This document shows positions 18,802-27,313 of a stretch of 64,000 bases of DNA, piece after piece. The notes beneath the pieces were generated by a model. It saw nothing but the letters and a program-made list of their open reading frames with translations. It made no database searches and was not told the DNA's origin. Position 1 is the first letter of the stretch. Each line of letters starts with the position of its first letter. The DNA is from Lysinibacillus fusiformis (GTDB taxonomy: Bacteria; Bacillota; Bacilli; Bacillales_A; Planococcaceae): contig NZ_CP070490.1 in the NCBI RefSeq assembly GCF_016925635.1, forward strand, positions 1,488,001 to 1,552,000. Direction: 5' to 3'. The position numbers and the translations under genes were made by a program.

Positions 18802-18840
18802 AGAGCATGTTTTGAAAAAAGATTGATCAAAACATGCTCT
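18802..18840. terminator. Strong hairpin with TTGATC-containing loop
   Basis: 14-bp perfect stem AGAGCATGTTTTGA/TCAAAACATGCTCT, followed by TATTT. It may be a terminator for the leftward 89-aa gene, whose stop is just to the right. The loop carries AAAAAGATTGATC, resembling the iterons at 26.5-27.0 kb. Confidence 0.55.
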
Positions 18841-18893
18841 TATTTAATGGGATTGATTAAATTTTTTATAAAAAAGTTCGATAATTTTTAAAC

Positions 18894-18938
18894 CCTTGTT
18901 GCACTAAAGCACCCCATTAGCTCAATTAGTAATACATT
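18894..18938 (+). repeat. Dispersed intergenic repeat (GCACTAAAGCACC family), copy 1
   Basis: CCTTGTTGCACTAAAGCACC and the following 25 bases match 21112-21155 and, inverted, 28745-28776. It overlaps the 3' end of the 89-aa gene. Confidence 0.6.
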
Positions 18939-19203
18939 ATTTAACCAACGTTTGAAGACTTATTAACACGGGGGTATACACAATTAGTGGAATAAGCAAA
19001 ATTACCGCACCAATTTTTTTATTCCCCTTTTGTAATAATAAAAGAGAAGTCAAGAAAAATAATGGATAAATAATAAAAGTAATTATTAATACACCATCAA
19101 CTACTTGATACAGTTTTCCTGTAAATGCACTTATGAATGGGATTGATATCCATTCTAGTACGCTAAACATAATAACCAATATCCACAACCATTTAAGTGT
19201 CAT
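18937..19203 (-). CDS. Small membrane protein of unknown function
   Basis: 88 aa from the ATG at 19203, with AGGGGTGA upstream; a GTG one codon earlier is an alternative. Three hydrophobic stretches (LWILVIMFSVLEWI, VVDGVLIITFIIYPLFFLTSLLLL, AVILLIPLIVYTPVLI) suggest three membrane spans. Not recognised. Confidence 0.55.
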   Translation of the reverse strand: MTLKWLWILVIMFSVLEWISIPFISAFTGKLYQVVDGVLIITFIIYPLFFLTSLLLLQKGNKKIGAVILLIPLIVYTPVLISLQTLVK

Positions 19204-19476
19204 CACGAATCACCCCTAAACTTTTGATTGCTCAAAAAGTAAAAGCTCATTTCCCACTTTGTCATCCATTATATTTCAATTTCTTTTATTAATTTTACCA
19301 AATATACCCGATTTTTATCTAATGAATCTGCATCATTAGTTAATATTTAAATAATCCTAGCTTACATTAGTTGCTCTTCGTATTTCAATATCCATACCTG
19401 TTTACCTAATTTAAATAAACTTTCTCTTCAATCACTCTCTTATAAAGTACGGGGGTTATTATTGTTTACTGAAGCG

Positions 19477-20496
19477 CTAGAATAATTTCAAACTGTAGAA
19501 TTGTCCTTCATAATTAATCACTTCATAATACGTTGTTAAATCTAAATTAGTTAAAAGGAAAGAATCTTTTGCGACTAAATAATTATGAATCGATAAAGAG
19601 GCTTTATAATAATCCTTAAAAGTCTCTTCGTTTAAATTATTTTTATACGCTGAAAGTATATTTTCATATTCTTCAATAGTTTTCAATTGACTGATGAATT
19701 CATAATCTTTTTTAGCATATTTATTTTCTAGGTGATCTTCTAAAATTGCTTTCACATCACTTGTATATGCCAATAAATCGGCATATTTCTCAAGTGGTAA
19801 CATTGGTTTGACGTTTATATTCCATATATCTTCTGAATAAAGAGAGTATTTGTCTTTTAATTGTGACGGAATCATTTTTTTATATTCTATGAAATCCTTC
19901 ACATCTTCTTCGGAAACATCAAAAGTATTCACGATTGCAATTTCCAATCGTAAAATATTTTCTTTTTCCGTATCAATTATTTTGATCATTTCATTTAACA
20001 ATTCTTTGTAACGAGTTAAATCTTTTTCTTCAGGTTCTGCTTTAAGCATAAGACCATATCCGCCATCTTTAAAAACTTTAGGTTCTAATTCAATTAACTC
20101 TAAATTCTTTTTGTTTAATTGAATCGCAGCGTCCTTTAAAGAAGCCTGATAATTTTGCAGTATTTTGTCATCGATCATGCTTAGATTGCTTAAATGTTGA
20201 TAAATTCGTTTTATTTTTTGTATACGCTCTTCTTCTGTTAATACTTTAGCATTTTCAAAGACTGTTGTATTTTCAAAATTGTAACTCCCGTATCTTTTGT
20301 AATCCCAAACAAAATCAAGCAAACTGTTTCTTAAATTACTTAATTCCACGACTTCTTGATTTGTAACTGCTTCCTGAGAAAGTTCTGATTGTGTATCGGT
20401 TAACTCTTTCCCATCTTTTGTTTCGGTATCTGAACACCCTACAAGTAATGTAGCGCCTAAGCCACATAATACTAAAAATTTGCTTTTGAATTTCAT
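19477..20496 (-). CDS. Putative lipoprotein of unknown function
   Basis: 339 aa from the ATG at 20496 with AAAGGGG upstream; the longer frame to 20622 lacks a site and is rejected. Clear lipoprotein signal (MKFKSKFLVLCGLGATLLVGCS). The rest is hydrophilic, helix-rich and charged, with many Leu-Glu-Lys stretches, and resembles an exported coiled-coil protein. No family recognised. It stands alone on the strand. Confidence 0.7.
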   Translation of the reverse strand: MKFKSKFLVLCGLGATLLVGCSDTETKDGKELTDTQSELSQEAVTNQEVVELSNLRNSLLDFVWDYKRYGSYNFENTTVFENAKVLTEEERIQKIKRIYQHLSNLSMIDDKILQNYQASLKDAAIQLNKKNLELIELEPKVFKDGGYGLMLKAEPEEKDLTRYKELLNEMIKIIDTEKENILRLEIAIVNTFDVSEEDVKDFIEYKKMIPSQLKDKYSLYSEDIWNINVKPMLPLEKYADLLAYTSDVKAILEDHLENKYAKKDYEFISQLKTIEEYENILSAYKNNLNEETFKDYYKASLSIHNYLVAKDSFLLTNLDLTTYYEVINYEGQFYSLKLF

Positions 20497-21058
20497 GATT
20501 GTACCCCTTTTAAATATATAACGAAAAATATTTCTTCTTTCACTAGAAAATCGGTTAAGTATATATTGTATAAATTTGCGATGTATTCCTAGACCACCTA
20601 TAAAGCAACATAGTAAAATCATTACTTTATAGCATTTTTCCGAAGTTTGTTGTTGTATTTTTATTAATCAACTTTCCTTTTCGTGGTAGGTATTTACTAC
20701 ATTTCCGTTCAAAGTCTATCATTCTTTTATTTTTTTCTCAACACCTTAATCTATCTTTAGGGCCTTGAAAAAAGTGCCAATCAGCCATAGTTGACTACCG
20801 CTTTATTCATTGTTGTTTAATGCTGAAACAAGCCAACTTTTATTATTCGCTTGCTATTCCCCTATGTAATAAAACTATTTCTTTTATTAATCTGCTTCGT
20901 TAGTTAAAGTACTTTTCTTCACAATCTCAGCATTCAATAATTATTATATTTTATTCAATTAAATGGCCCTTTTCATGAAAAAGGACACTCTCCTATTCAA
21001 GGAAAGCGCCCTTTAGATAGAATAACTAAACTTCATTTTGTGGCTTTTTCATGTGTTT
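20497..21058. other. Intergenic, no gene seen
   Basis: A/T-rich. A weak imperfect hairpin lies near 20963-21015 (AAAGG ... CCCTTT). Confidence 0.4.
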
Positions 21059-21112
21059 CCAAACTTTCATTTGGGAATGTTTATTATGATTGTTTTGTAT
21101 AGCTTATAAGTC
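21059..21112 (+). repeat. Dispersed TTTGGGAACG repeat, copy A
   Basis: About 54 bp, direct partner of 21886-21939 with no gaps needed in a hand alignment and roughly three quarters of positions equal. The core CCAAA...TTTGGGAA can form a small hairpin. Directly joined to the next repeat family at 21112. Confidence 0.6.
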
Positions 21113-21155
21113 CTTGTTGCACTAAAGTACCACGTTAGTTAATTAATAATATATT
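21112..21155 (+). repeat. Dispersed GCACTAAAG repeat, copy 2
   Basis: CCTTGTTGCACTAAAGTACC and following bases match 18894-18938. It sits just past the stop of the CPBP gene, the same position as copy 1 after the 89-aa gene. Confidence 0.6.
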
Positions 21156-21161
21156 TTTTCA

Positions 21162-21842
21162 CTAAATAATAGTAACAAAAAAATTATGCAACGCGTGCAA
21201 CAACACAACCGACCATAATGAACCTGTCTTTTTATAGACAAAACCAAAAAGTAAACCTATTGCAAAAACATATATATGGGTCCCAGCTATAAAGAAATCA
21301 TAGAATCCATCATTGTAAATCCAAATTGGGTAGTGAATGACCAAAAATAGTAAAGCAGTTACAATATTTGCTTTCCAAAAAGCCATTTTTTTATTGATTT
21401 CTTGTAAAATTAATCCCCTGAAAACAATTTCTTCGGCTAACCCTGCCATAAGAAAACCATTAAGGTAATCATCAATGGATAATGAAAATTGAAATGATTG
21501 CTGATTAATGATATATGTTTCAAAAGCAAAATATAAGCCAACTAACAGTGAAAGAACTACTCCCCAAAATAAACCTTTTTTAACATTAACGTTTACTCTT
21601 AAGTAGTCAAATGGGTTAGTATGTAAATAATATTTTATGTATAACCAAGTTGGAACAATCCATACGAACCCCTTAACCAACGCCTCTAATAATGGGGAGA
21701 TTATTTCACCGAATGAATAAATGTAGTCAATTAACCATAATTCTTTAATTGTCCATACCAAATAAAATATGAGTAGAAACCCTATCATTGCTATTACATC
21801 ATTATTTTTCACTTTACTTTCAACCCTTAATTGCGATTCCAT
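21162..21842 (-). CDS. CPBP-family intramembrane metalloprotease (CAAX protease-like)
   Basis: 226 aa from the ATG at 21842 behind GGAGGTAGAA; an upstream in-frame ATG overlaps this site. About six membrane spans. The family motifs are present: EExxxR in LAEEIVFRGLIL, FxxxH in FLVIHY, and a later HALHN. In Gram-positives such proteins are often linked to bacteriocin self-immunity or peptide processing. Its neighbour is an ABC exporter operon on the same strand, but a 130-bp gap with repeat copy B separates them. Confidence 0.82.
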   Translation of the reverse strand: MESQLRVESKVKNNDVIAMIGFLLIFYLVWTIKELWLIDYIYSFGEIISPLLEALVKGFVWIVPTWLYIKYYLHTNPFDYLRVNVNVKKGLFWGVVLSLLVGLYFAFETYIINQQSFQFSLSIDDYLNGFLMAGLAEEIVFRGLILQEINKKMAFWKANIVTALLFLVIHYPIWIYNDGFYDFFIAGTHIYVFAIGLLFGFVYKKTGSLWSVVLLHALHNFFVTII

Positions 21843-21885
21843 TTCTACCTCCATTAATGTAGTTATTTCTATTTTTGAATATTTA

Positions 21886-21939
21886 CCAAGATTGCATTTG
21901 GGAACGTTATTTAGGTTTATTATGTATATCTTATAAATC
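21886..21939 (+). repeat. Dispersed TTTGGGAACG repeat, copy B
   Basis: CCAAGATTGCATTTGGGAAC onward; direct copy of 21059-21112. The two flank the CPBP gene. Confidence 0.6.
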
Positions 21940-21969
21940 ACTTTTTCCGGTAATTGCTGAAACCTAAAC

Positions 21970-22728
21970 TTAGGCATCTCGTTTACGGAAAAATACAATA
22001 GCTACTGTAATAATAATCAGTGTCCATAACATTGAAACACCTGTCCCTTGCATTGGTGTAAGGACATTTATTTCATCAGAGGAAGGCGGCATAAACATAT
22101 AATATCCTGCCGTATCCGGAAAATAATTTTTAATACTGGGTAAAAAATCTTTCAATAATGGACTGACAATGAAATAATGACCAAGCAGTACCACTAAAGC
22201 AGGAGTGGTTCGTCTGAGTAGAGCACCTATAGCTGCACTGAGAAGGGTGGTTAATGTTAGATAGCTGGTTGCACCTACTAAAGTTTTTATCATAGCGTCT
22301 ATTTCAATCACTAATGCTGTGTCTTTCATCATAATAAAAGCATATAGTACACCTGATGCAGCAATAATAAACGCCATAGGAATGGTTACAATTGCCAAAG
22401 CTAAATGCTTCGTGAATAGTTGAAACCCTCGCCAAGGGATCGTAGTTAAAGTAGTTCGAATCTGTCCACCCGTATACTCTGAACAAGTAGCTAAGATACC
22501 TAGAATAATGAACCCTGCTTGAAGATATCCCATAGAAGCAAGTCCTATTTTCAGTATACTTTGCGTTCCTGCTGCCCCTTGTAGACCAGCAGAAGTAAAA
22601 GCTGCTGCTAAAACTAAATTTAGAATGAATGTCCCCATAAGAGTGAGCCATACCAATGGTAATGTAACTAATTTTTCCAGTTCAGCTCCAAGGATTAGTG
22701 TTATCTTTCTACTAGAAGAGACACTCAT
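21970..22728 (-). CDS. ABC-2 type transporter permease subunit
   Basis: 252 aa with about six membrane spans (ABC-2 fold, BcrB/LanE-G type). Its start overlaps the stop of the preceding permease by 4 bp. The two permeases are unlike in sequence apart from the general fold, so the exporter is probably a heteromer. The last gene of the TCS-ABC cluster. Confidence 0.85.
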   Translation of the reverse strand: MSVSSSRKITLILGAELEKLVTLPLVWLTLMGTFILNLVLAAAFTSAGLQGAAGTQSILKIGLASMGYLQAGFIILGILATCSEYTGGQIRTTLTTIPWRGFQLFTKHLALAIVTIPMAFIIAASGVLYAFIMMKDTALVIEIDAMIKTLVGATSYLTLTTLLSAAIGALLRRTTPALVVLLGHYFIVSPLLKDFLPSIKNYFPDTAGYYMFMPPSSDEINVLTPMQGTGVSMLWTLIIITVAIVFFRKRDA

Positions 22729-23474
22729 GATGTAACGTCCCTCCTATGGAATACAATGGCTGCGACAATGAAAAGAACAGCTACCCAAGCAAACATGATT
22801 AAACCACCTTTGAATGGGGTGTGAAAACTGTCGCTCGTAAACATAAACATATCAACGCCAGCCTTATCTGGTAAGTAAAACGCTAATTTTGTAACCTTAG
22901 CAAGGAGGTAAGAGACTGTAACAACTGATGAATTTATTATGAGCACAGCAAGCGGGATAATGCCATTCTTAGTTAGAACCGTAATCCCAAATGCTAAAAG
23001 AGCAGTAAATATCCAGTAACAAACCGCGCCGATCAGTCTAGATGCTTCAAATGCAGGGGCGTATTCACCAAGAATAAGATTTGTTGCTGACACAGTTGTT
23101 AGAATAGCAACAACGGAAAGCAGTATGCTGATCACTGTCACTGCACTTGCTTTTGCTAGCAAAAAGTGGAAACGGGATGAAACAACAGTTAAACTCGTTG
23201 TAATCTGATTCCCTCCACCAGATTCACTGCTCTCTGTCAAATACTCACTGCTGACAGCAAGCACACCAAGAATAATGACACCTTGTACACCAAGACCTAA
23301 ACCAATATAGCCAACTTCCGATAGACGTGTGCTAACTCCAGCTATAATCTTCTCTTTTTGTGCTGTACTGTCCAAGGCAGCAATGACCGCTGGGGCAAAT
23401 GCTCCAATAAGAAAGGCAAGCCAAATACTTGGCAGGGAGAACAATTTAGATAGTTCCGCGTTAAATGCTCTCAT
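22725..23474 (-). CDS. ABC-2 type transporter permease subunit
   Basis: 249 aa, about six membrane spans; opens MRAFNAELSKLFSLPSIWLA, typical of these exporters. Overlaps its neighbours by 4 bp on both sides, so translation is probably coupled. Likely substrate: an antimicrobial peptide or other envelope-active compound, inferred from the attached two-component system. Confidence 0.85.
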   Translation of the reverse strand: MRAFNAELSKLFSLPSIWLAFLIGAFAPAVIAALDSTAQKEKIIAGVSTRLSEVGYIGLGLGVQGVIILGVLAVSSEYLTESSESGGGNQITTSLTVVSSRFHFLLAKASAVTVISILLSVVAILTTVSATNLILGEYAPAFEASRLIGAVCYWIFTALLAFGITVLTKNGIIPLAVLIINSSVVTVSYLLAKVTKLAFYLPDKAGVDMFMFTSDSFHTPFKGGLIMFAWVAVLFIVAAIVFHRRDVTS

Positions 23475-24184
23475 ACAACATCACCTGCATTTTTAGATGT
23501 CAGGGCAAAAAAAGCTTCCTCCAGCGTGGAATGATTACCTATTACTTCTTTCAATGTTCCATTCGCAACGATTTTTCCATGATTAATAATCACCACATCA
23601 TCAACAGTCTCTTCAAGCTCTCCCATTAGATGACTGGATAGTAACACCGTGTTTCCAGACTCAGCGCGTTCACGTAAAAATGTCCGAATCCAACGAATTC
23701 CTTCTGGGTCGAGCCCGTTTACAGGTTCATCTAAAACCAATATTTTTGGATCACCAAGTAGTGCAGCTGCCATTCCAAGTCTTCTTCCCATACCTAGGGA
23801 ATAATTTCCAATTATTTTACCAGCTACATTCGTAAGACCTACTATTTCCAAAACTTCCTCGACACGTGAGCGAGATAATCCTGAGGCACGAGCAATCCAA
23901 CGCAGATGTGCTCGTCCTGTTCGCATACGATGAGCTCCAAATCCATCAAGTGCGGCACCTACTGTTACTAGAGGATTATGTAATTCTGCGAATGGCTTTC
24001 CATTAATTAGTGCACTCCCTGAGGTGGCACGATCTAATCCAAGCAGGATGCGAAGTGTAGAACTTTTACCTGCCCCATTCGGACCTAAAAAACCGGTTAC
24101 TCTACCTGGTCTAGCTTTAAAACTGATACCTGATAAGATTTCTTGAGTTCCGCGATGTTTGACTAAGTTATTTATCGTAAGCAA
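23471..24184 (-). CDS. ABC transporter ATP-binding protein (BcrA/LanF-like)
   Basis: 237 aa from a TTG at 24184 with AGGGAG 8 nt upstream; earlier GTG/TTG codons abut the site. Walker A GPNGAGKSS, signature-like NYSLGMGRRLG, Walker B ILVLDEPVNGLDPEG, and the H-loop SSHLMGELE. Pairs with the two downstream permeases. The Q-to-signature part (GLSRSRVEEVLEIVGL) is of the drug/antibiotic exporter class. Confidence 0.88.
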   Translation of the reverse strand: MLTINNLVKHRGTQEILSGISFKARPGRVTGFLGPNGAGKSSTLRILLGLDRATSGSALINGKPFAELHNPLVTVGAALDGFGAHRMRTGRAHLRWIARASGLSRSRVEEVLEIVGLTNVAGKIIGNYSLGMGRRLGMAAALLGDPKILVLDEPVNGLDPEGIRWIRTFLRERAESGNTVLLSSHLMGELEETVDDVVIINHGKIVANGTLKEVIGNHSTLEEAFFALTSKNAGDVV

Positions 24185-24254
24185 CCACAACACTCCCTTT
24201 CTGTTATGGTTCTAATTATAAAAAAGCAAAGTTAAATCTCGGTTATCTTGCTGT

Positions 24255-25280
24255 TTACTTCTTGGTTAACTTTAGGTTAACTCTACCAATAGCTACTCTT
24301 GTACCATTTTCATTTGATGTAAAGTCAGCTTTCAGCTTCATTTTTTTTAACATATAATTTGAAGCCGATAAACCAATCCCCGCCCCACCCTCGTAGGAAG
24401 AGTTATCCATACCTGGACCTCTGTCTGCAACAATGATCAGTTCTTTTTCTACATCAACCACAATGTTTGTATATTCTCCCTCTGCTGCATGGCGAAGAAT
24501 ATTCTGAAATAAATTATCCAGAACTCGTGTCATCCATTTAGGATCTGCTTCCCAATAAAAAGTCTTCTCTGTTGGTAAATCAACATCTAACTGAATTTCT
24601 TTTTCTTCAAATGCAGGATACCACTCAGCGACAGATGCTCTTACTAATCGTACAATATCTGTTGAAGTGGGATGAAAAGGATGTTTCCCTGATGTAAGTA
24701 ATGTATAGGAAAGTAAATCATCCATTAGATCTCCGACTCTTGTAATTGTATGGTTCATCTCTGCTAATGAGTCTTGCTCTTCAAAACTCATTGATTTTTT
24801 ATTTAATCTGGTGATATGTCCTCTCAAAATGGTAAGTGGCGTTCGTAAGTCGTGAGATAAATTCGCAATGAGTCGATGGCGTAATAATTCCTCTTCATAT
24901 TCTCGCTTGCGACTGTATTCAAGCTGCTGAATCATCCAATTAAAAGAACTTCCTAACTGGTCTATTTCATCCATACGATCCGTTTGAACAGATATTGATT
25001 TAGGAAATGAATTATTATTAGCTGAAAATGACATGACTTCCTGTAAGCGGGTGAGACGTTTACGAAGTCTCAAGAAGAACAGCCAAGAACTTACAACAAA
25101 TGCGACAATAATAAAGCCAAACAAAAGTACGGTAAAGTAAAACAGATTTAACATATTCATTTCTATTTCATTGCTAACAGGAACGAACGCAGTGAAGAAA
25201 ATAAGCACAAGAAGAGGAAAAAAGATAAATAGAAAATGGACTTTTAGAAAACGACGAAATAATGATCTATTCTGTTTCAT
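24255..25280 (-). CDS. Sensor histidine kinase
   Basis: 341 aa. Two close membrane spans (about 12-32 and 44-68), a HAMP-like linker, the H-box LIANLSHDLRTPLTILRGH and ATPase boxes (NLFQNILRHA, DRGPGMD, GIGLSASNYML). The short extracytoplasmic loop is typical of kinases that sense through a partner transporter or in the membrane. ATG overlaps the regulator stop. Confidence 0.88.
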   Translation of the reverse strand: MKQNRSLFRRFLKVHFLFIFFPLLVLIFFTAFVPVSNEIEMNMLNLFYFTVLLFGFIIVAFVVSSWLFFLRLRKRLTRLQEVMSFSANNNSFPKSISVQTDRMDEIDQLGSSFNWMIQQLEYSRKREYEEELLRHRLIANLSHDLRTPLTILRGHITRLNKKSMSFEEQDSLAEMNHTITRVGDLMDDLLSYTLLTSGKHPFHPTSTDIVRLVRASVAEWYPAFEEKEIQLDVDLPTEKTFYWEADPKWMTRVLDNLFQNILRHAAEGEYTNIVVDVEKELIIVADRGPGMDNSSYEGGAGIGLSASNYMLKKMKLKADFTSNENGTRVAIGRVNLKLTKK

Positions 25281-25954
25281 AGTTTCACCCGATAGCCTAT
25301 TCCCTTCAATGTTTCAATAATTTCTGGGGAATCTGGATGACGTTCCAACTTTTGACGCAATCGATGGATATGCACCAGTATTGTTTTATCACCAGTTATG
25401 TAAGTTTCGTTCCAAATCGCTTCATAAATTTGCTCTTTTGGTAACACTTGATTAGGGTGGCGTAAGAAATACATTAAAATTTGATGTTGTTTCCCTGTCA
25501 ATATAATTTCTTCTCCTGTGTACTTGTCATATACCATTTGGACTTCTGGATCTACTTCAATATGATTTCCTAATGCAATTCGTTCGGAATGTATACCACC
25601 ACTTCGACGGATTAATACTTCTAATCTTGCAACTAATTCATCCGTATGGAATGGTTTCGTTAAATAGTCATCAGCAAATTGTAAACCATCTACCTTATCA
25701 TCTATTGATGTTCTGGCAGATAATAGCAATATCGGAACAGCAGGAGCTGCCTTTTTTAATCGTTTTCCCACAGTAAATCCGTCTAAACCGGGTAACATGA
25801 TATCCAAGATAACTATTTCATGCTGATTTACTTCTTTTTCAGCTCCTTCGCCAGAAAGCAGCCACTGAACTGAAAATCCTCGCTGTTCCAATTCTCCTTT
25901 TACCCAACTGCCTATTTTCTCATTATCTTCAATATATAACACGCTTCTTTTCAA
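25277..25954 (-). CDS. OmpR/PhoB-family response regulator
   Basis: 225 aa. Receiver with the phospho-acceptor Asp in ILDIMLPG and a Lys in DDYLTKPF, then a winged-helix domain ending in ETLKGIGYRVKL. First gene of a five-gene leftward cluster (regulator, kinase, ATPase, two permeases); it probably controls the exporter genes. Confidence 0.9.
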   Translation of the reverse strand: MKRSVLYIEDNEKIGSWVKGELEQRGFSVQWLLSGEGAEKEVNQHEIVILDIMLPGLDGFTVGKRLKKAAPAVPILLLSARTSIDDKVDGLQFADDYLTKPFHTDELVARLEVLIRRSGGIHSERIALGNHIEVDPEVQMVYDKYTGEEIILTGKQHQILMYFLRHPNQVLPKEQIYEAIWNETYITGDKTILVHIHRLRQKLERHPDSPEIIETLKGIGYRVKL

Positions 25955-25982
25955 GTAACATTTCCCTCTCTAAATTTCAAAT

Positions 25983-26270
25983 TTATCTTGCATCATTTAC
26001 AGTAACAATTGGATGCTTTTGTGTGCCTTTGAAATTGCTTTCTATTTTTTTCTGAAAATTAATCTTGCATTCTTCATAATCTGTATCATTTTTAAAAAGT
26101 AATGAATCTGTATTTATAATCCAAGTTAATGATTCCATGTTCAACTTATATCTTTTTGTATCGCTCCAAAATTTTTTTCTCCCAATAGCCATTTTAGCAT
26201 CAATAATTTTTTGTAACTTCATATCTAAAATTTCTACACTTTTCTTCATTCTAAGCCTAAAATCAGTCAT
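25983..26270 (-). CDS. Hypothetical 95-aa protein
   Basis: Hydrophilic, lysine-rich, helix-rich (MTDFRLRMKKSVEILDMKLQ onward). AAGGGG precedes the ATG by about 11 nt. No family recognised. It lies just upstream of the response regulator and may be read with it, but no link in function is visible. Confidence 0.5.
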   Translation of the reverse strand: MTDFRLRMKKSVEILDMKLQKIIDAKMAIGRKKFWSDTKRYKLNMESLTWIINTDSLLFKNDTDYEECKINFQKKIESNFKGTQKHPIVTVNDAR

Positions 26271-26591
26271 AAATAATAATTCCCCTTTGCTTAATATTTT
26301 ATTTGAATAAAGTGTATTCCCACCACTATTCTACCGAAAGTATGTATGGTAAAAAAAGTGAAGAAAAATAATTATATACTTCTATACAAAATATAAGTAT
26401 GTTCATTATAAGTAGACTCTAGCTAAACAAGCTTGAATGTAGTAATACTAAGGTTTAGGATGTTTACTTTAAGTTGTTCAATTGTTACTTAGAATAGAGT
26501 TTGATTATGGATGTTTTATCAAGATTTGTTGTAGCTTTTGAATAAAGTTTGATAAAAGATAAGTTGCAAACGCTGATTTTATACAGAAAGA

Positions 26592-26633
26592 AACCAACTG
26601 TTTTGAAACAAAGTTTGATCAAAATAGTTGGTT
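26592..26633. other. Hairpin enclosing an iteron
   Basis: AACCAACTGTTTTGA pairs with TCAAAATAGTTGGTT with one mismatch; the loop holds AACAAAGTTTGA. Followed by TCTTTATTTAT, so it may double as a terminator. Confidence 0.55.
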
Positions 26634-26689
26634 CTTTATTTATCTAGTTTGGTCTTTATAATAAAGATTGTTTATTTCGGTATGCGAAT

Positions 26690-26725
26690 CTTCAATTAAA
26701 GCACTACACTATATTGAATAACAAC
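26690..26725 (+). repeat. Degenerate GCACTAAAG-type repeat
   Basis: CTTCAATTAAAGCACTACAC then TATATTGAATAACAAC; the ending ATATTGAATAACAA reads ATTATTGAATAACAA at about 27031-27045. Confidence 0.35.
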
Positions 26726-27062
26726 ATTCTTTTAGAAAACAGCCTTATAAAAAGTTTATACATACGAAAGCCTAATGAAAACCCTTAGGGACCCCCAATT
26801 AAAATTGAACCGAGATAACCTTTAGGGCGGCGCTTAAATTGAAATTTTTTCTCCGAAAGCAAAAAGTCAAATTTCAAAATACCTATACTTACTAGACTGA
26901 AAAAGGCCATGATAATGGCTGTGGTCTTTTAATAAAGTTTGATAATTTATAAATAAATTTGATCGTTTATAATAAAGTTTGATAAAAAACCTGTATGGAA
27001 TGCAGTTTTCTTATTCCACAATCGGGCCATATTATTGAATAACAATTTTTAAAGATGTATTA

Positions 27063-27090
27063 CCAAACGACGCTTTGGGAACGTGTTTTT
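27063..27090 (+). repeat. Dispersed TTTGGGAACG repeat, copy C
   Basis: CCAAACGACGCTTTGGGAAC onward; inverted partner at 28541-28569. The pair brackets the AraC gene cassette. Confidence 0.55.
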
Positions 27091-27313
27091 ATTAAAACAA
27101 ACAAAATTACCTTTCGACACAATAAGAGCATTCCTTTTCTATTTTAGTTACGAAGAACAGAAAAGTTTTGTGAAGATATAGCTAGCCCCCTTAGATAATG
27201 GTTGTCTTCACCATATTTTAATCTCTCCTATTACCCTTATACTTACATTAGTGCAATAATTATCAAAAAAATTCCTAATCTCTCCTGTATACTTAGTCTT
27301 GAGGTGAGCAGTT

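Larger units (their letters stand above)
26461..26990 (+). repeat. Iteron array AATAAAGTTTGAT (about seven sites)
   Basis: Sites end at GAT near 26505, 26553, 26619, 26671 (degenerate), 26943, 26963 and 26983; the last three are spaced by exactly 20 bp. All are in the same orientation. Spaced sites on one side and abutting sites on the other recall TnsB-binding sites at Tn7-type ends (Tn7 itself uses AATAAAGTCTTAAACTG). No transposase gene lies nearby. The rest of this 1-kb gap holds repeats and no gene. Confidence 0.5.

Noticed and set aside
26790-26880. Sequence GGGACCCCCAATTAAAATTG and following, looking like an IS21-type end
   Set aside because: No partner end, no transposase remnant in any frame that I could recognise; too little to call an insertion sequence.
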